DNA of 64,000 bases from an uncultured Victivallis sp. (GTDB taxonomy: Bacteria > Verrucomicrobiota > Lentisphaeria > Victivallales > Victivallaceae), in the NCBI GenBank assembly GCA_944389895.1, contig CALXOA010000109.1, forward strand, positions 1 through 64,000, written 5' to 3'. Positions 34,931 to 43,727 of this stretch are shown here, one piece after another. A program made the translations under genes and the position numbers. Every line of letters starts with the position of its first letter. The stretch's first letter is position 1. Under the pieces are notes generated by a model, which ran no database searches, was not told where the DNA came from, and was given only the letters and a program-made list of their open reading frames with translations.

Positions 34931-36222
34931 TTTGCGCCAACCTCCGTTTCAGATTGTCTGACGTGTTCAAAAATCTCAGCCTCGGCGGACCAGAAGACCG
35001 GACCGTCGTGGCCGCAATCGACAAAATCCATGATCTCCTTGTTGCCACCGTAAGCGTTATACGCGGCATACACCGAAGAAGGAACCGCGGCGACATCGGA
35101 GAATGCGACGGTGAAATATCCCGCGGCAACAGCCCGGCGGGCAAAGGAGACGCCATCGAAAAACGGAGCGGTCAGGGCGGCCTCCGGATACGCAGAATCG
35201 GGACGGATCTGGAACGGCCAGCTCGGGGTACGCCCCTCCAGCGCGGCAAGCTGATTGCACATGGCCGGAGCATTGGCAACCAACAACGAGACATCGTGAT
35301 CCATTCCCGCCGCAGCCAGAGCCTGAAGACCGCCCTGGCTTCCCCCATGCACAACCAGATGACGGCCGTCCCACTCCGGACGCGACTTGAGGAATTCCAG
35401 AGCCCGCAACACCCGCAGGAACATTCCGCAGAATGGGGACTCCTCCGGGGCCGCCACCGGCCGGCATTCATAATTGCGCAACTCTCCCTCCGCCAGAGTC
35501 CGGTAAAATTCCGGCGGGCGGTTGTTTTCCAGCCCGAGAGCATTCACGTTGAACGCGATCATGCCGTGGGCAGCCCAGGTCAGCGGCTGAAACGCCCCGC
35601 GAACCCCGGCACCGTGAAAAAACAGATACCCGGGACACCCCTCCGCCGGGATGCGGCGCGGCACCGCGAGGATCCCCGACACCGGTCTGCCGCCGGCGCA
35701 CGCCACCCGCACATCGAAACAGCGGACCAGCCCGGCATACTCCGGCAATGCCGGCGCGAGCTCCTCGCAAAAGAGCACATCCGGAGAAACCGCGGCAAGC
35801 TCCGCCCGGCGAACCGCCCAGAAGGCATCGAAACCGGGGATATCGGGAACCGGTTCGATCTCGAGCGGAGCGACTCCGGCCCCCGCTGCGGCGGAGAGAT
35901 CGTCACAGGAAGCCGAAAGGCGGATAAAACCGGGTTTCTCCAATTCCGTGGTTACTTCGACCGGATGATCGCGGGTCACAAGCGGAAATTCCACCGGTTC
36001 GTGAAAATCTCTCTCCAGAAGACATTTCAAACCGATTCCGGAAATGCAGTTTCCGGCGCGATCGGTCAAGCCTGCATAAAAGGTGACCGACTCGCCGGGC
36101 CGATAAAGGCCGTCACGGCGCTCCACCAGCACCCGGACACGCCGTTCCGGGACGGTTTCCGGAGGACGCACCCACTCCGGACAGAGAGCATCGAAAAGCG
36201 GTTGGGTATTGACTCGAATCAT
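34927..36222 (-). CDS. Acetylxylan esterase-like alpha/beta hydrolase (CE7/AXE1 type)
   Basis: About 431 residues from ATG 36222; an ATG at 36261 is in frame but lies inside the predicted promoter. The first 130 residues form a beta domain. The rest is the AXE1/CE7 fold: GYLFFHGAGVRGAFQPLTWAAHG, then VVHGGSQGGLQALAAAG with the nucleophile Ser in GGSQGG, then SVYAAYNAYGG and DCGHDG with the likely catalytic His. CE7 enzymes remove acetyl groups from xylo-oligosaccharides and related compounds in the cytoplasm, which fits the absence of a signal peptide. It is coupled to the GDSL esterase gene. Confidence 0.85.
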   Translation of the reverse strand: MIRVNTQPLFDALCPEWVRPPETVPERRVRVLVERRDGLYRPGESVTFYAGLTDRAGNCISGIGLKCLLERDFHEPVEFPLVTRDHPVEVTTELEKPGFIRLSASCDDLSAAAGAGVAPLEIEPVPDIPGFDAFWAVRRAELAAVSPDVLFCEELAPALPEYAGLVRCFDVRVACAGGRPVSGILAVPRRIPAEGCPGYLFFHGAGVRGAFQPLTWAAHGMIAFNVNALGLENNRPPEFYRTLAEGELRNYECRPVAAPEESPFCGMFLRVLRALEFLKSRPEWDGRHLVVHGGSQGGLQALAAAGMDHDVSLLVANAPAMCNQLAALEGRTPSWPFQIRPDSAYPEAALTAPFFDGVSFARRAVAAGYFTVAFSDVAAVPSSVYAAYNAYGGNKEIMDFVDCGHDGPVFWSAEAEIFEHVRQSETEVGAK

Positions 36223-36256
36223 AGCTGCGGATCCCGATTGTTGAAAGTATTTTACA

Positions 36257-36284
36257 AACATAACGCGGAAAGCGGGAAAAGCAA
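36257..36284 (-). promoter_or_regulatory. Promoter of the esterase pair
   Basis: On the minus strand: TTGCTT (36279-36284), 16-bp spacer, TATGTT (36257-36262). Transcription would start inside the longer reading frame, which supports translation from ATG 36222. Confidence 0.5.
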
Positions 36285-36366
36285 GCTCACTCCGGCGGGA
36301 AACCGCAAAAACGCTTCCGGTCCCGCCATTTTTTCACGAGGGGCCGAAACATTTCAGAAATCGTTG

Positions 36367-36394
36367 TTGTGAATTTTTCAAAGTGTGCTATATT
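36367..36394 (+). promoter_or_regulatory. Promoter of aspS
   Basis: TTGTGA (36367-36372), 16-bp spacer, TATATT (36389-36394), about 50 bases before the aspS start. Confidence 0.55.
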
Positions 36395-36447
36395 TTACGA
36401 ATTAAGAGCGTTCTGCTGTATTTTTCAAGCATTTAAAGGAATTTGTC

Positions 36448-38241
36448 ATGAGCATTTACCGCACCCATACCTGCGGGGAGCTCCGCAAGGAGCAGGTCGG
36501 GCAGCATGTCCGGCTTTCCGGCTGGATTCACAGTGTCCGCGACCACGGCGGGGTCATCTTCATCGACTTGCGCGATCATTACGGAATCACCCAGATCGTG
36601 GTCGATCCGGAGTGTGCGTTCTATCAGACACTGGAGCGCTGGCGCGTCGAAACCGTGGTGCGGTTCGACGGCGAGGTCGTGGCCCGTGCGGAGGGGACGG
36701 TCAATCCGAAACTCGCCACCGGAGAAATCGAGATCAGGGCGACGGACATGGAGATTCTCGGTGAAGCTGAGGTGATCCCGTTTCAGATTGCCAAGGATGA
36801 TCAGGCTCCGGAGGCGATGCGTCTCAAATATCGTTTCCTCGATCTGCGCCGCGAGAAGCTCCATCATAACATCATGCTGCGCAGCCGGGTGATCGCCGAG
36901 ATGCGCCGTTACATGACGGAACAGGGATTCAATGAGTTTCAAACGCCGATTCTGACTGCGAGCAGCCCGGAAGGAGCCCGTGACTATCTGGTGCCGTCCC
37001 GTCTGCATCCCGGCAAGTTCTATGCGTTGCCGCAGGCACCGCAGCAGTTCAAGCAGTTGCTGATGGTGGCCGGGTTCGACCGTTATTTCCAGATTGCGCC
37101 GTGTTTCCGTGATGAAGACGCGCGTGCGGATCGCAGCCCCGGTGAGTTCTACCAGATGGATGTCGAAATGAGCTTTGTCGGGCAGGATGAAATTTTCGCG
37201 GTAATCGAGGGATTGATTGCGGATATCTTCAGCAAATTCTCCGGCAAGGAGTTCTCCCGGCCGCCGTTCCCGCGGATTCCATACCGGGAAGCGATGCGCC
37301 GTTTCGGGTCGGACAAACCGGACCTGCGCAATCCGCTGGAAATGATCGACGTCTCCGAGTGTTTCCGCGGCTGCGACTTCAAGGCATTTGCCGGCACCGT
37401 GGCCGCCGGTGGCGTGGTCCGGGCGATCCGGGCGCCTCAGGTCGCCGGCAGGCCGCGTAAATTCTTCGACGATATGATCCGGTTCGCCCAGGAAAATGGT
37501 GCGAAGGGGATGGCCTACATCATCTGGACCGAAGAGGGAGAGAAGAGTCCGATCGTCAAATTCCTGAATCCGGAGATTCTGGCCGCGTTGAAGGCGGCGG
37601 GGCGGATTGAAAACGGCGATGCGCTGTTTTTCCTGGCCGACGCCGAAAAACTCGTTCAGAAGATCGGCGGAGCGGTGATCCCGGAGCTCGGGCGTCAGCT
37701 CGAGCTGATCGACCCGAATGTGTTCCGGTTCTGCTGGATCGTCGACTTCCCGATGTTCGAAGAGGACGAGGAGACCGGGGCGACGATCTTCAGCCACAAC
37801 CCGTTCTCGATGCCCCAGGGAGGCATGGAGGCTCTGCTCAACCGGAATCCGCTCGATATTCTCGCCTACCAGTACGATATCGTCTGTAACGGAATCGAAC
37901 TCTCTTCCGGCGCCATCCGGAACCATCGCCCCGAGGTGATGTACAAGGCGTTTGAAATCGCCGGATACGATCGGAGCGTGGTCGACGAGAAATTCGGCGG
38001 TATGATCAACGCCTTCAAGCTCGGCGCTCCGCCGCATGGCGGAATCGCTCCGGGGGTCGATCGCATGGTGATGCTGCTGGCCGACGAGCCGAACATCCGG
38101 GAAGTGATCGCATTCCCGTTCAACCAGCAGGCGCAGGACCTGATGATGAATGCGCCAGCGGAGGTTTCGATCAAACAGCTGCGCGAACTCCATCTGGAGA
38201 TCAAGCTGCCGAAGAAACCTGCCGCGGCAACGCAGCAATGA
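36448..38241 (+). CDS. aspS: Aspartyl-tRNA synthetase, bacterial type
   Basis: 597 residues, normal for the bacterial enzyme. An OB-fold anticodon-binding domain (to about 110, [26 protein letters not shown]) precedes class II catalytic motifs: motif 2 [16 protein letters not shown], the bacterial GAD insertion (about 280-420), and motif 3 [27 protein letters not shown] and the [12 protein letters not shown] flipping loop are present. AAAGGA lies upstream of the ATG. It charges tRNA-Asp; whether it also charges tRNA-Asn cannot be told here. It heads a long plus-strand run toward the tat and ribosomal genes. Confidence 0.97.
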   Translation: MSIYRTHTCGELRKEQVGQHVRLSGWIHSVRDHGGVIFIDLRDHYGITQIVVDPECAFYQTLERWRVETVVRFDGEVVARAEGTVNPKLATGEIEIRATDMEILGEAEVIPFQIAKDDQAPEAMRLKYRFLDLRREKLHHNIMLRSRVIAEMRRYMTEQGFNEFQTPILTASSPEGARDYLVPSRLHPGKFYALPQAPQQFKQLLMVAGFDRYFQIAPCFRDEDARADRSPGEFYQMDVEMSFVGQDEIFAVIEGLIADIFSKFSGKEFSRPPFPRIPYREAMRRFGSDKPDLRNPLEMIDVSECFRGCDFKAFAGTVAAGGVVRAIRAPQVAGRPRKFFDDMIRFAQENGAKGMAYIIWTEEGEKSPIVKFLNPEILAALKAAGRIENGDALFFLADAEKLVQKIGGAVIPELGRQLELIDPNVFRFCWIVDFPMFEEDEETGATIFSHNPFSMPQGGMEALLNRNPLDILAYQYDIVCNGIELSSGAIRNHRPEVMYKAFEIAGYDRSVVDEKFGGMINAFKLGAPPHGGIAPGVDRMVMLLADEPNIREVIAFPFNQQAQDLMMNAPAEVSIKQLRELHLEIKLPKKPAAATQQ

Positions 38242-38260
38242 CAACGGGAAATTGAGACCG

Positions 38261-39253
38261 ATGAGATTCCCCTTCCGCTTTCTGGTTCCGGTGCTGGCCG
38301 TTATCCTTCTGGCCGGCACCGCCGCCGCAGCCGGAGTGGAGGAGCTGTTGAAGTTTCTGCCGTCCGGGAGTGAATATGTGATTGCGGTCGACCTCGACCG
38401 GTTCCGTACCACTTCCGGTTACGCGAAAATGCTGCAGGACAATGCGGAACTCAAGGAGTGGATCGCCCAGTTTGAAGAGCAATATCAGGTCCGTCTCAAA
38501 GAGTGCCGGTCCCTCCTCTGGGCCGGCGGCGGAAAACGGGTGCGCGGCACTCTGCTCGAGGTCGCAGTTTCCGAACAGGCTCTGGTGAAAAGCCTGAAAG
38601 CGGCCGGCGGCCGTTATTCCGCAGGAAAGCTCGAAGGGCGTACCATTCACTATCTGGTCCCGGAGAACGGGTTGCTCAAACCGGAGATGCGCTTTGCCCT
38701 CTGCTATCTTGCACCGACTGTCGCCCTTGTGACGGAAGACCGATATCTCGGTCCCTTCCTGGCCGGCCTGAAAGCCCCCGGGGCATCGCGCCCGGTACAA
38801 CTCGAACGGCCGGAGGGGACGCCGGTCGCCTGGGCATCATTCGATGTTCGCTCGATGCTGCCCGGACATGGAAAAAAGAACAATCCGCTGCTGGGGGCCT
38901 TCGGGAATCTGCGCCGCGCCCTGGTGGATCTGAATTTTACCGGTGACGACGGACGCGGCATCGTGCTGAAAGCAACGGGGACCTGCCGGGATGCAAACTC
39001 CGCCGCCCTGCTCGGAATGACGTTGCCGAGTTATTTCGGCATGGGGGTCGCGTTCCTCTTCGCGCAGGATGCGCAACTGGGGCAGCAGATGCTGAACGCG
39101 CTGCATACCGGGTCGGACGGCAACCGGGTCACAGCGGAGCTGGTACTTGACGCGGCGCTGGTGGAGCAGGCCTGCGGTTATCTGGCGGGGGAGATCCGTT
39201 CCCGGATCATTCCGCCCGACCCGGTTCCGCCCGACCTGCAGAATCGTCGCTGA
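38261..39253 (+). CDS. Hypothetical exported protein
   Basis: 330 residues from ATG 38261. The N terminus MRFPFRFLVPVLAVILLAGTAAAAG is a clear signal peptide with an AxA cleavage site. The mature part begins EELLKFLPSGSEYVIAVDLDRFR, and similar DxxR/GxxxE segments follow (VAVSEQALVKSLKAAGG, ALCYLAPTVALVTEDRYLGPFLAGL). I recognise no family with confidence; the layout recalls exported proteins that monitor beta-barrel or protease function. It lies 19 bp after aspS and 15 bp before a lytic transglycosylase. Confidence 0.75.
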   Translation: MRFPFRFLVPVLAVILLAGTAAAAGVEELLKFLPSGSEYVIAVDLDRFRTTSGYAKMLQDNAELKEWIAQFEEQYQVRLKECRSLLWAGGGKRVRGTLLEVAVSEQALVKSLKAAGGRYSAGKLEGRTIHYLVPENGLLKPEMRFALCYLAPTVALVTEDRYLGPFLAGLKAPGASRPVQLERPEGTPVAWASFDVRSMLPGHGKKNNPLLGAFGNLRRALVDLNFTGDDGRGIVLKATGTCRDANSAALLGMTLPSYFGMGVAFLFAQDAQLGQQMLNALHTGSDGNRVTAELVLDAALVEQACGYLAGEIRSRIIPPDPVPPDLQNRR

Positions 39254-39268
39254 AAGGTTGCACGCAAG

Positions 39269-39868
39269 TTGAGGAAACGTTCGACAGAGTGGTTGCAGCC
39301 GGCGGTACTCCGGGGAGTGCGGCTGGGAATGCTGCTTCTGCTCGGAGTCGTGCTGATCGCCGTGTTGCGGCGCGATGATGTCAGCGACTGGATGGTGGAT
39401 GACACCCGGTTTGATGCCGAAATCCGGCGGGCGGCGGGGCAGTACGATCTTGATCCGGCGCTCGTGCGTGCGGTGGTGTTTCAGGAGAGCCGCTTCGATC
39501 CGTTTGCCCGCGGCTCCAAAGGGGAAGTCGGTCTGATGCAGGTGTTGCCGCGGGGGGCGGTCGCCGACTGGGCCCGGGTAAAACGACGGAAGGGCCCGGG
39601 AACAGCGGAACTCACCGATCCGGTACTGAACCTTGAGATCGGCTGCTGGTTTCTGGCGCGCGCCATCCGGCGCTGGAGCGGTTACCGCCACGGCGTCGAA
39701 CTGGCGCTCGCCCAGTACAACGCCGGAGCGAGCCGGGCGGAGCGCTGGAAGCCGCCGGAACGGAACGGCAGCGTGATCGACCGGATCACGATCGGAAGCA
39801 CCCGGCGGTATGTGAGCCGGATCATGACGCGATATCGGAAATATCTTGAAGAGGAGTCTGGCAGATGA
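39269..39868 (+). CDS. Membrane-anchored lytic transglycosylase (SLT family)
   Basis: 199 residues, starting at a TTG with AAAGG upstream. A single N-terminal helix (LGMLLLLGVVLIAVL) anchors it. The SLT domain includes LVRAVVFQESRFDPFARGSKGEVGLMQVLP, with Glu of QESRF as the catalytic acid, and LALAQYNAGASRAERW. It would cleave peptidoglycan with formation of anhydro-MurNAc. Its stop overlaps the next start by 4 bases (ATGA). Confidence 0.92.
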   Translation: MRKRSTEWLQPAVLRGVRLGMLLLLGVVLIAVLRRDDVSDWMVDDTRFDAEIRRAAGQYDLDPALVRAVVFQESRFDPFARGSKGEVGLMQVLPRGAVADWARVKRRKGPGTAELTDPVLNLEIGCWFLARAIRRWSGYRHGVELALAQYNAGASRAERWKPPERNGSVIDRITIGSTRRYVSRIMTRYRKYLEEESGR

Positions 39869-40563
39869 TGCGAACATCTCTTTTCACCGCCTTGTCGGTA
39901 GTGCCGCTGCTGCTGTTCGGGAACTCCGACTCCCCTTCCCCGGACGCGGTCTGGCGCAGTGATTTCGCGAACCCGAAACTTCTGGAGAAGTCGTGGCAGT
40001 TTGAAGGGGCGAAGTTTCTGGTTCCCAAGACCCGCTTTTTCCTGGCCGAGGCACCGGAATCATCTCTCGGACGGGTGATGGTGATCGAGGCGAAGAAGTC
40101 CACCGGAGTGCTGATGACCGCTCCGAAAAAAGTGGATTTGAAAAAGCGTCCCCTGTTGCGCTGGCGCTGGCGGGTGGTCCGTCCGGTCAAAGTGCAAAGA
40201 GGGAAAACGGAGCCGGATGATCAGGCGGCGGTCATCTATTTCGGCGACGGCACCCTGTTGAAGCAACGGTGCGTCGGCTACCGCTGGGAGCGCAATACGC
40301 CGGTCGGAACTTCCGGCATCCTGCGTTACGCAGCCGGAATGATGACGGTCAAATTCTTCTGTATACGCAATCGCGAGACACCGGAGAATGTCTGGGTGAC
40401 CGAAGAACGCGACGTGGTGGGCGACTATATCGAGGCTTTCGGGAGCGAACCTGACGATTATTTCATTCTCAGTGTCGGAGCCAACACGCAGTACTCAGAA
40501 TCCGACACCCGCGTTGAGATCGATTTCATCGAATTTGTACCGCGTCCGGAGGCGGAACAATGA
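39865..40563 (+). CDS. DUF3047-domain exported protein
   Basis: 232 residues with a hydrophobic N terminus (MMRTSLFTALSVVPLLLFG) read as a signal peptide. The body matches the DUF3047 pattern: RPLLRWRWRVVRP, EPDDQAAVIYFGDG, and VGDYIEAFG followed by DYFILSVGANTQYSESDTRVEIDFIEF. The function of the domain is not known. It overlaps both neighbours by 4 bases, so it is made with the transglycosylase and the epimerase. Confidence 0.85.
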   Translation: MMRTSLFTALSVVPLLLFGNSDSPSPDAVWRSDFANPKLLEKSWQFEGAKFLVPKTRFFLAEAPESSLGRVMVIEAKKSTGVLMTAPKKVDLKKRPLLRWRWRVVRPVKVQRGKTEPDDQAAVIYFGDGTLLKQRCVGYRWERNTPVGTSGILRYAAGMMTVKFFCIRNRETPENVWVTEERDVVGDYIEAFGSEPDDYFILSVGANTQYSESDTRVEIDFIEFVPRPEAEQ

Positions 40564-41312
40564 GCCGGCGGATCGCGGTCACCGGAGCCGCCGGTTTCAT
40601 CGGCACTCATCTGGTCCGGGAAATTGAGTCACACCCCGGTTTCGAAGCGGTCCGGATCGGCCGTGAGGAGTTTGAATCCGGTCGGCTTGCCGGCATGTTG
40701 GCCGGATGCGGGGCGGTTGTGCACCTCGCCGGGATCAGCCGGAGTTCCGACCAGGCGGAACTCTACCGGATCAACATGGCCCTGATACAAAAGCTGATCG
40801 TCGCGCTGCGCTTCAACGGGAGTCCGGTCAGAGTCCTGTTCGGCTCGGCCGCCGATGAGGAAAAACCGACCAGATATCACGCTTCCAAACGTGACGGGCG
40901 CACCCTGCTCGACGCGGCGGCCGCAGAACTCGGCTTTCTGGAATCGGTCGGGGTGCTGATGCCGAACACGTTCGGCCCCGGGGGAAAACCATTCTACAAT
41001 TCGGTAGTGGCAACATTCTGCCGGCAGGTCGCCGACGGGAAAAAGCCGACCGTTTTTTCCGCGGCGGGCAGAGTGAATCTGATTTACGTTGAGGATCTGG
41101 TCACGCGCCTCTTTGAACTGGCCTCCACCCCGGAATTTCCCGGAAATCCGGTGCGGATCCCGGCGGAATTTGAGGTCGAGGTGGTGCGGATTGCAGAGAT
41201 GCTGGAACATTTCCGCGACGGGGCCCGACCGGAACCGGGCGATCGGTTCGCCGGCCTGTTGTGGAGAACATTTCAGAGTTATCGGCAGGGAAACGGGAGA
41301 TTCCCGCAGTAA
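40560..41312 (+). CDS. NAD(P)-dependent sugar epimerase/dehydratase family protein
   Basis: 250 residues, short for an extended SDR. RIAVTGAAGFIGTHLVREI is the dinucleotide-binding motif (GxxGxxG), AVVHLAGIS follows, and YHASKRDGRTLL holds the YxxxK pair. NTFGPGGKPFYNSVVATFCRQ and VNLIYVEDLV are typical of the family. It resembles the short reductases of capsular nucleotide-sugar pathways more than GalE. The substrate is unknown. It is coupled to the DUF3047 gene and precedes tatA by 17 bp. Confidence 0.85.
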   Translation: MSRRIAVTGAAGFIGTHLVREIESHPGFEAVRIGREEFESGRLAGMLAGCGAVVHLAGISRSSDQAELYRINMALIQKLIVALRFNGSPVRVLFGSAADEEKPTRYHASKRDGRTLLDAAAAELGFLESVGVLMPNTFGPGGKPFYNSVVATFCRQVADGKKPTVFSAAGRVNLIYVEDLVTRLFELASTPEFPGNPVRIPAEFEVEVVRIAEMLEHFRDGARPEPGDRFAGLLWRTFQSYRQGNGRFPQ

Positions 41313-41329
41313 AGAAAGGAGTTTTGCTG

Positions 41330-41563
41330 ATGGTCGGTTGGACGGAACTTTTGACGATATTCTGTGTCGTGCTGCTGCTTTTCGGGGCGAAGCGGATTCC
41401 GGAACTGGCCCGTTCGCTCGGGAGGGCGTCGCGGGAGTTTAAAAATGCCCGCGACGGTATCGTGGACGACCTGATCCGGGAACCACGGGAAAATGCGGAG
41501 ACGGTCAAGACTTCCGGGGAAGAGTGCGGAGAGAGCGGGAAGCCCCTCGACCAGGGGAAGTGA
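41330..41563 (+). CDS. tatA: Sec-independent translocase component TatA
   Basis: 77 residues from ATG 41330 (AAAGGAG 8 bases upstream); an in-frame upstream extension runs back into the epimerase gene. VGWTELLTIFCVVLLLFGAKRIPELARSLGRASREFKNA shows the single helix, the FG hinge and the amphipathic helix of TatA. The acidic C-terminal tail is typical. It forms the protein-conducting part of the twin-arginine system with TatC next door. No separate TatB is in the window. Confidence 0.93.
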   Translation: MVGWTELLTIFCVVLLLFGAKRIPELARSLGRASREFKNARDGIVDDLIREPRENAETVKTSGEECGESGKPLDQGK

Positions 41564-41566
41564 ATC

Positions 41567-42457
41567 ATGGCTGTTCCCGGTCAGCCGACCACTTTCCTCG
41601 GCCATCTCGAGGCGCTGCGCGGGGTACTGTTCCGATGCGTCTGCGGAATTACCCTTCTGCTGGTGCCCGGATTTCTGGCGGCGCCGCGGCTTTTGACGCT
41701 GCTGGTCCGTTACAGTTGCCCGCCGGAGCTGACACTGAACTATTTTTCGCCGCTCGAGCCTTTCATCGTTCAGATGAAACTGGGATTCTGGCTCGCGTTC
41801 GCGGCGGCATTGCCGTGGACCGTGTATCAGCTGGGCAACTTCATTGCTCCGGGACTTTACCGGCATGAACGGCGGATCGCCGGCTGGGGCACGGCGATCG
41901 CAATGGTGCTTTTTCTGGCGGGGATGCTTTTTGCGCTCTTCCTGATCGTGCCGCTTCTGATGCATTTCTCGTGGAGCCTGGCAACGCCCGAACTGCGGCC
42001 TGTGATCGGGATCGGCGAATTTGTCGGGATGGTGACGCTGCTACTGATCGGTTTCGGCCTGATGTTTCAGGTTCCGGTGGTGTTGTTCCTGCTGGTCCGC
42101 AGCGGTGTGGTTGAAGCGGCGGCGATCCGGGCGGCGCGGCCATATGTCGTAGTGGTCATCTTCATTCTGGCGGCGGTGCTGACGCCGCCGGATGTGGTCA
42201 GCCAGCTGCTTCTGGCGTTGCCGACCTGGTTGTTGTTCGAGGCGGCGCTGTTCTTCGCCGGTCGTACCGCGCGCTCCGCGGCTCCTCCGACGGAAACCGG
42301 GGAAAGGAGAGCCGGTCCCGGTGAGGCGGTCAGGGAAGATGCGCCGGACAAAGTGGATGACCGGATTTACCGGCGCGCGGCGCGAAAAAAACGGCAGATC
42401 GTCGCGATAAACGGCCTTCAAGGCGGATCCCGATGGAAAAAACGGTGGAAAAAATGA
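41567..42457 (+). CDS. tatC: Twin-arginine translocase component TatC
   Basis: 296 residues. The N-terminal cytoplasmic motif TTFLGHLEALRGVLFRC is the TatC signature. Six helices follow, with FVGMVTLLLIGFGLMFQVPVVLFLLVRSGVV and the AILTPPDVVSQLLLALP-like segment (ILAAVLTPPDVVSQ), both conserved. A 50-residue basic tail after the last helix is longer than usual. It recognises Arg-Arg signal peptides. It is 3 bp after tatA and overlaps the next gene. Confidence 0.95.
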   Translation: MAVPGQPTTFLGHLEALRGVLFRCVCGITLLLVPGFLAAPRLLTLLVRYSCPPELTLNYFSPLEPFIVQMKLGFWLAFAAALPWTVYQLGNFIAPGLYRHERRIAGWGTAIAMVLFLAGMLFALFLIVPLLMHFSWSLATPELRPVIGIGEFVGMVTLLLIGFGLMFQVPVVLFLLVRSGVVEAAAIRAARPYVVVVIFILAAVLTPPDVVSQLLLALPTWLLFEAALFFAGRTARSAAPPTETGERRAGPGEAVREDAPDKVDDRIYRRAARKKRQIVAINGLQGGSRWKKRWKK

Positions 42458-43356
42458 GAAAAACCGGCTTTTTTGACGATTCACGCTTGCTAAAACACAG
42501 TTTTGCGAGTATCTTAATTATCCTCATGGTGTGTGCACCTGTGTTTTTGCACGCCCTTGAGAGTTCCCCCACCGGTGAGGACGGCGCGGGGGTGACGGTC
42601 ACGATCAAGTCGACTGATGCTGATCGACAGCGGGAAGTGAACCGTCACCGCGAGCAGTTGGCACGGGCGGCGGAGGCGGTGAAGCGTCTGGAACTCGAAA
42701 ACGAGTCCCTGCGCGAGAAAAACGCTGCCCTGCGCGGGGAGTTGATTGAGATCAGAGAAAAATTTCAGAAGCAGAACGAGAGCTTCCGACAGCTGCAGTT
42801 GTGGCTGGCCGGCGTCCCGGCGGAGGGGACAGTGCGAGAAACCGGTCAGCGGGAAGAACAGCTGTTACAGGCATTGGCGGAACTTTCGAAAAGCGGCGGC
42901 GATCTCGCCGTCAACGCCGTGTCGTTCTGCGAACTGGTGCAGACGCTCCTGCGTGAACTGCCGGTCGGGAAGGTCCGGCAGGCGGCCATCCGGCTCCGGC
43001 TGGATGAACTCGTGGGAAACGCGCGCCGGTTTATCGCGTTGACGGAACCCGAAGAGAGCGTCGAAGAAGGAATCGACCCGCTGCGAACGTGTCGAATCCT
43101 GGCGGTTGATCGGGAGCTGTCGATGGCGGTGCTGTCAGCGGGATCGGCGAAAGGCGTTTTCGCCGGAATGATCTACCGTGTCGGGAAGGACCGGCAGACA
43201 CAGCTCAGGGTGGTCGGCGTACGGCCCCACGCTGCGGCGGCTGTGGTTGTCGAAGGCAGCATCGCGGACCTTGCTCCGGGTATGGAGGCCGTGGCGGGAG
43301 AAACGAAGGAGTCCGACGGGTCGGGAAGGACCGTGAAGGACTCTAAAATCAATTAA
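42454..43356 (+). CDS. Exported coiled-coil protein, MreC-like C terminus
   Basis: 300 residues from ATG 42454, which overlaps the tatC stop (ATGA); ATG 42433 is an alternative start. The N-terminal hydrophobic segment FASILIILMVCAPVFLHA is a signal peptide or anchor. Residues about 45-105 form a strong coiled coil (EQLARAAEAVKRLELENESLREKNAALRGE region). The C-terminal 90 residues form a small beta domain (ILAVDRELSMAVLSAGSAKGVFAGMIY) resembling the beta-barrel part of MreC-like proteins. The function is not known. It sits directly between tatC and the ribosomal cluster. Confidence 0.65.
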   Translation: MRKTGFFDDSRLLKHSFASILIILMVCAPVFLHALESSPTGEDGAGVTVTIKSTDADRQREVNRHREQLARAAEAVKRLELENESLREKNAALRGELIEIREKFQKQNESFRQLQLWLAGVPAEGTVRETGQREEQLLQALAELSKSGGDLAVNAVSFCELVQTLLRELPVGKVRQAAIRLRLDELVGNARRFIALTEPEESVEEGIDPLRTCRILAVDRELSMAVLSAGSAKGVFAGMIYRVGKDRQTQLRVVGVRPHAAAAVVVEGSIADLAPGMEAVAGETKESDGSGRTVKDSKIN

Positions 43357-43379
43357 TTTTAGGAATCCGAGACCAGATT

Positions 43380-43715
43380 ATGGAAGTTAGAGCTTTGACA
43401 AGGAATGTGCGGATATCGCCGGAAAAGGCGCGGCATCTGTCGCGTCTGATCCAGGGTAAATCCGCAGTTGAAGCGCTTGCGATCGTCGACCTCAGTCCGC
43501 GGAAAGCCGCCGGGCTGCTGGGAGCTACGCTGCGCTCTGCCGTGGCCAATGCTGAAAACAATTGCGATGTGAACCGGAAGGAGTTGACCGTCAAGGCGGC
43601 ACTCGTCAGCCCCGGTCCGATCATCAAGCGTTTTCGCGCGAAAGCCCGTGGCTCGGCCGGCCGGATCCGCAAACGGACCAGCCATCTGGAAGTTATTTTG
43701 ACGGATATGAAGTAA
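43380..43715 (+). CDS. rplV: 50S ribosomal protein L22
   Basis: 111 residues with RNVRISPEKARHLSRLI, LRSAVANAENN and GPIIKRFRAKARGSAGRIRKRTSH, the standard L22 pattern with the loop that lines the exit tunnel. It opens the ribosomal run here: rpsS and the other genes that normally precede it are absent. A weak hairpin (CTAAAAT..ATTTTAG, around 43341-43361) lies over the end of the previous gene. Confidence 0.98.
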   Translation: MEVRALTRNVRISPEKARHLSRLIQGKSAVEALAIVDLSPRKAAGLLGATLRSAVANAENNCDVNRKELTVKAALVSPGPIIKRFRAKARGSAGRIRKRTSHLEVILTDMK

Positions 43716-43727
43716 GGGGATTGCATC

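Noticed and set aside
36433-38412. Minus-strand frame of 659 codons
   Set aside because: Antisense to aspS, which is unmistakable.
43341-43361. Terminator before rplV
   Set aside because: The stem CTAAAAT/ATTTTAG is AT-rich, overlaps the end of the coding region and has no T-tract, so it is not counted as a terminator.
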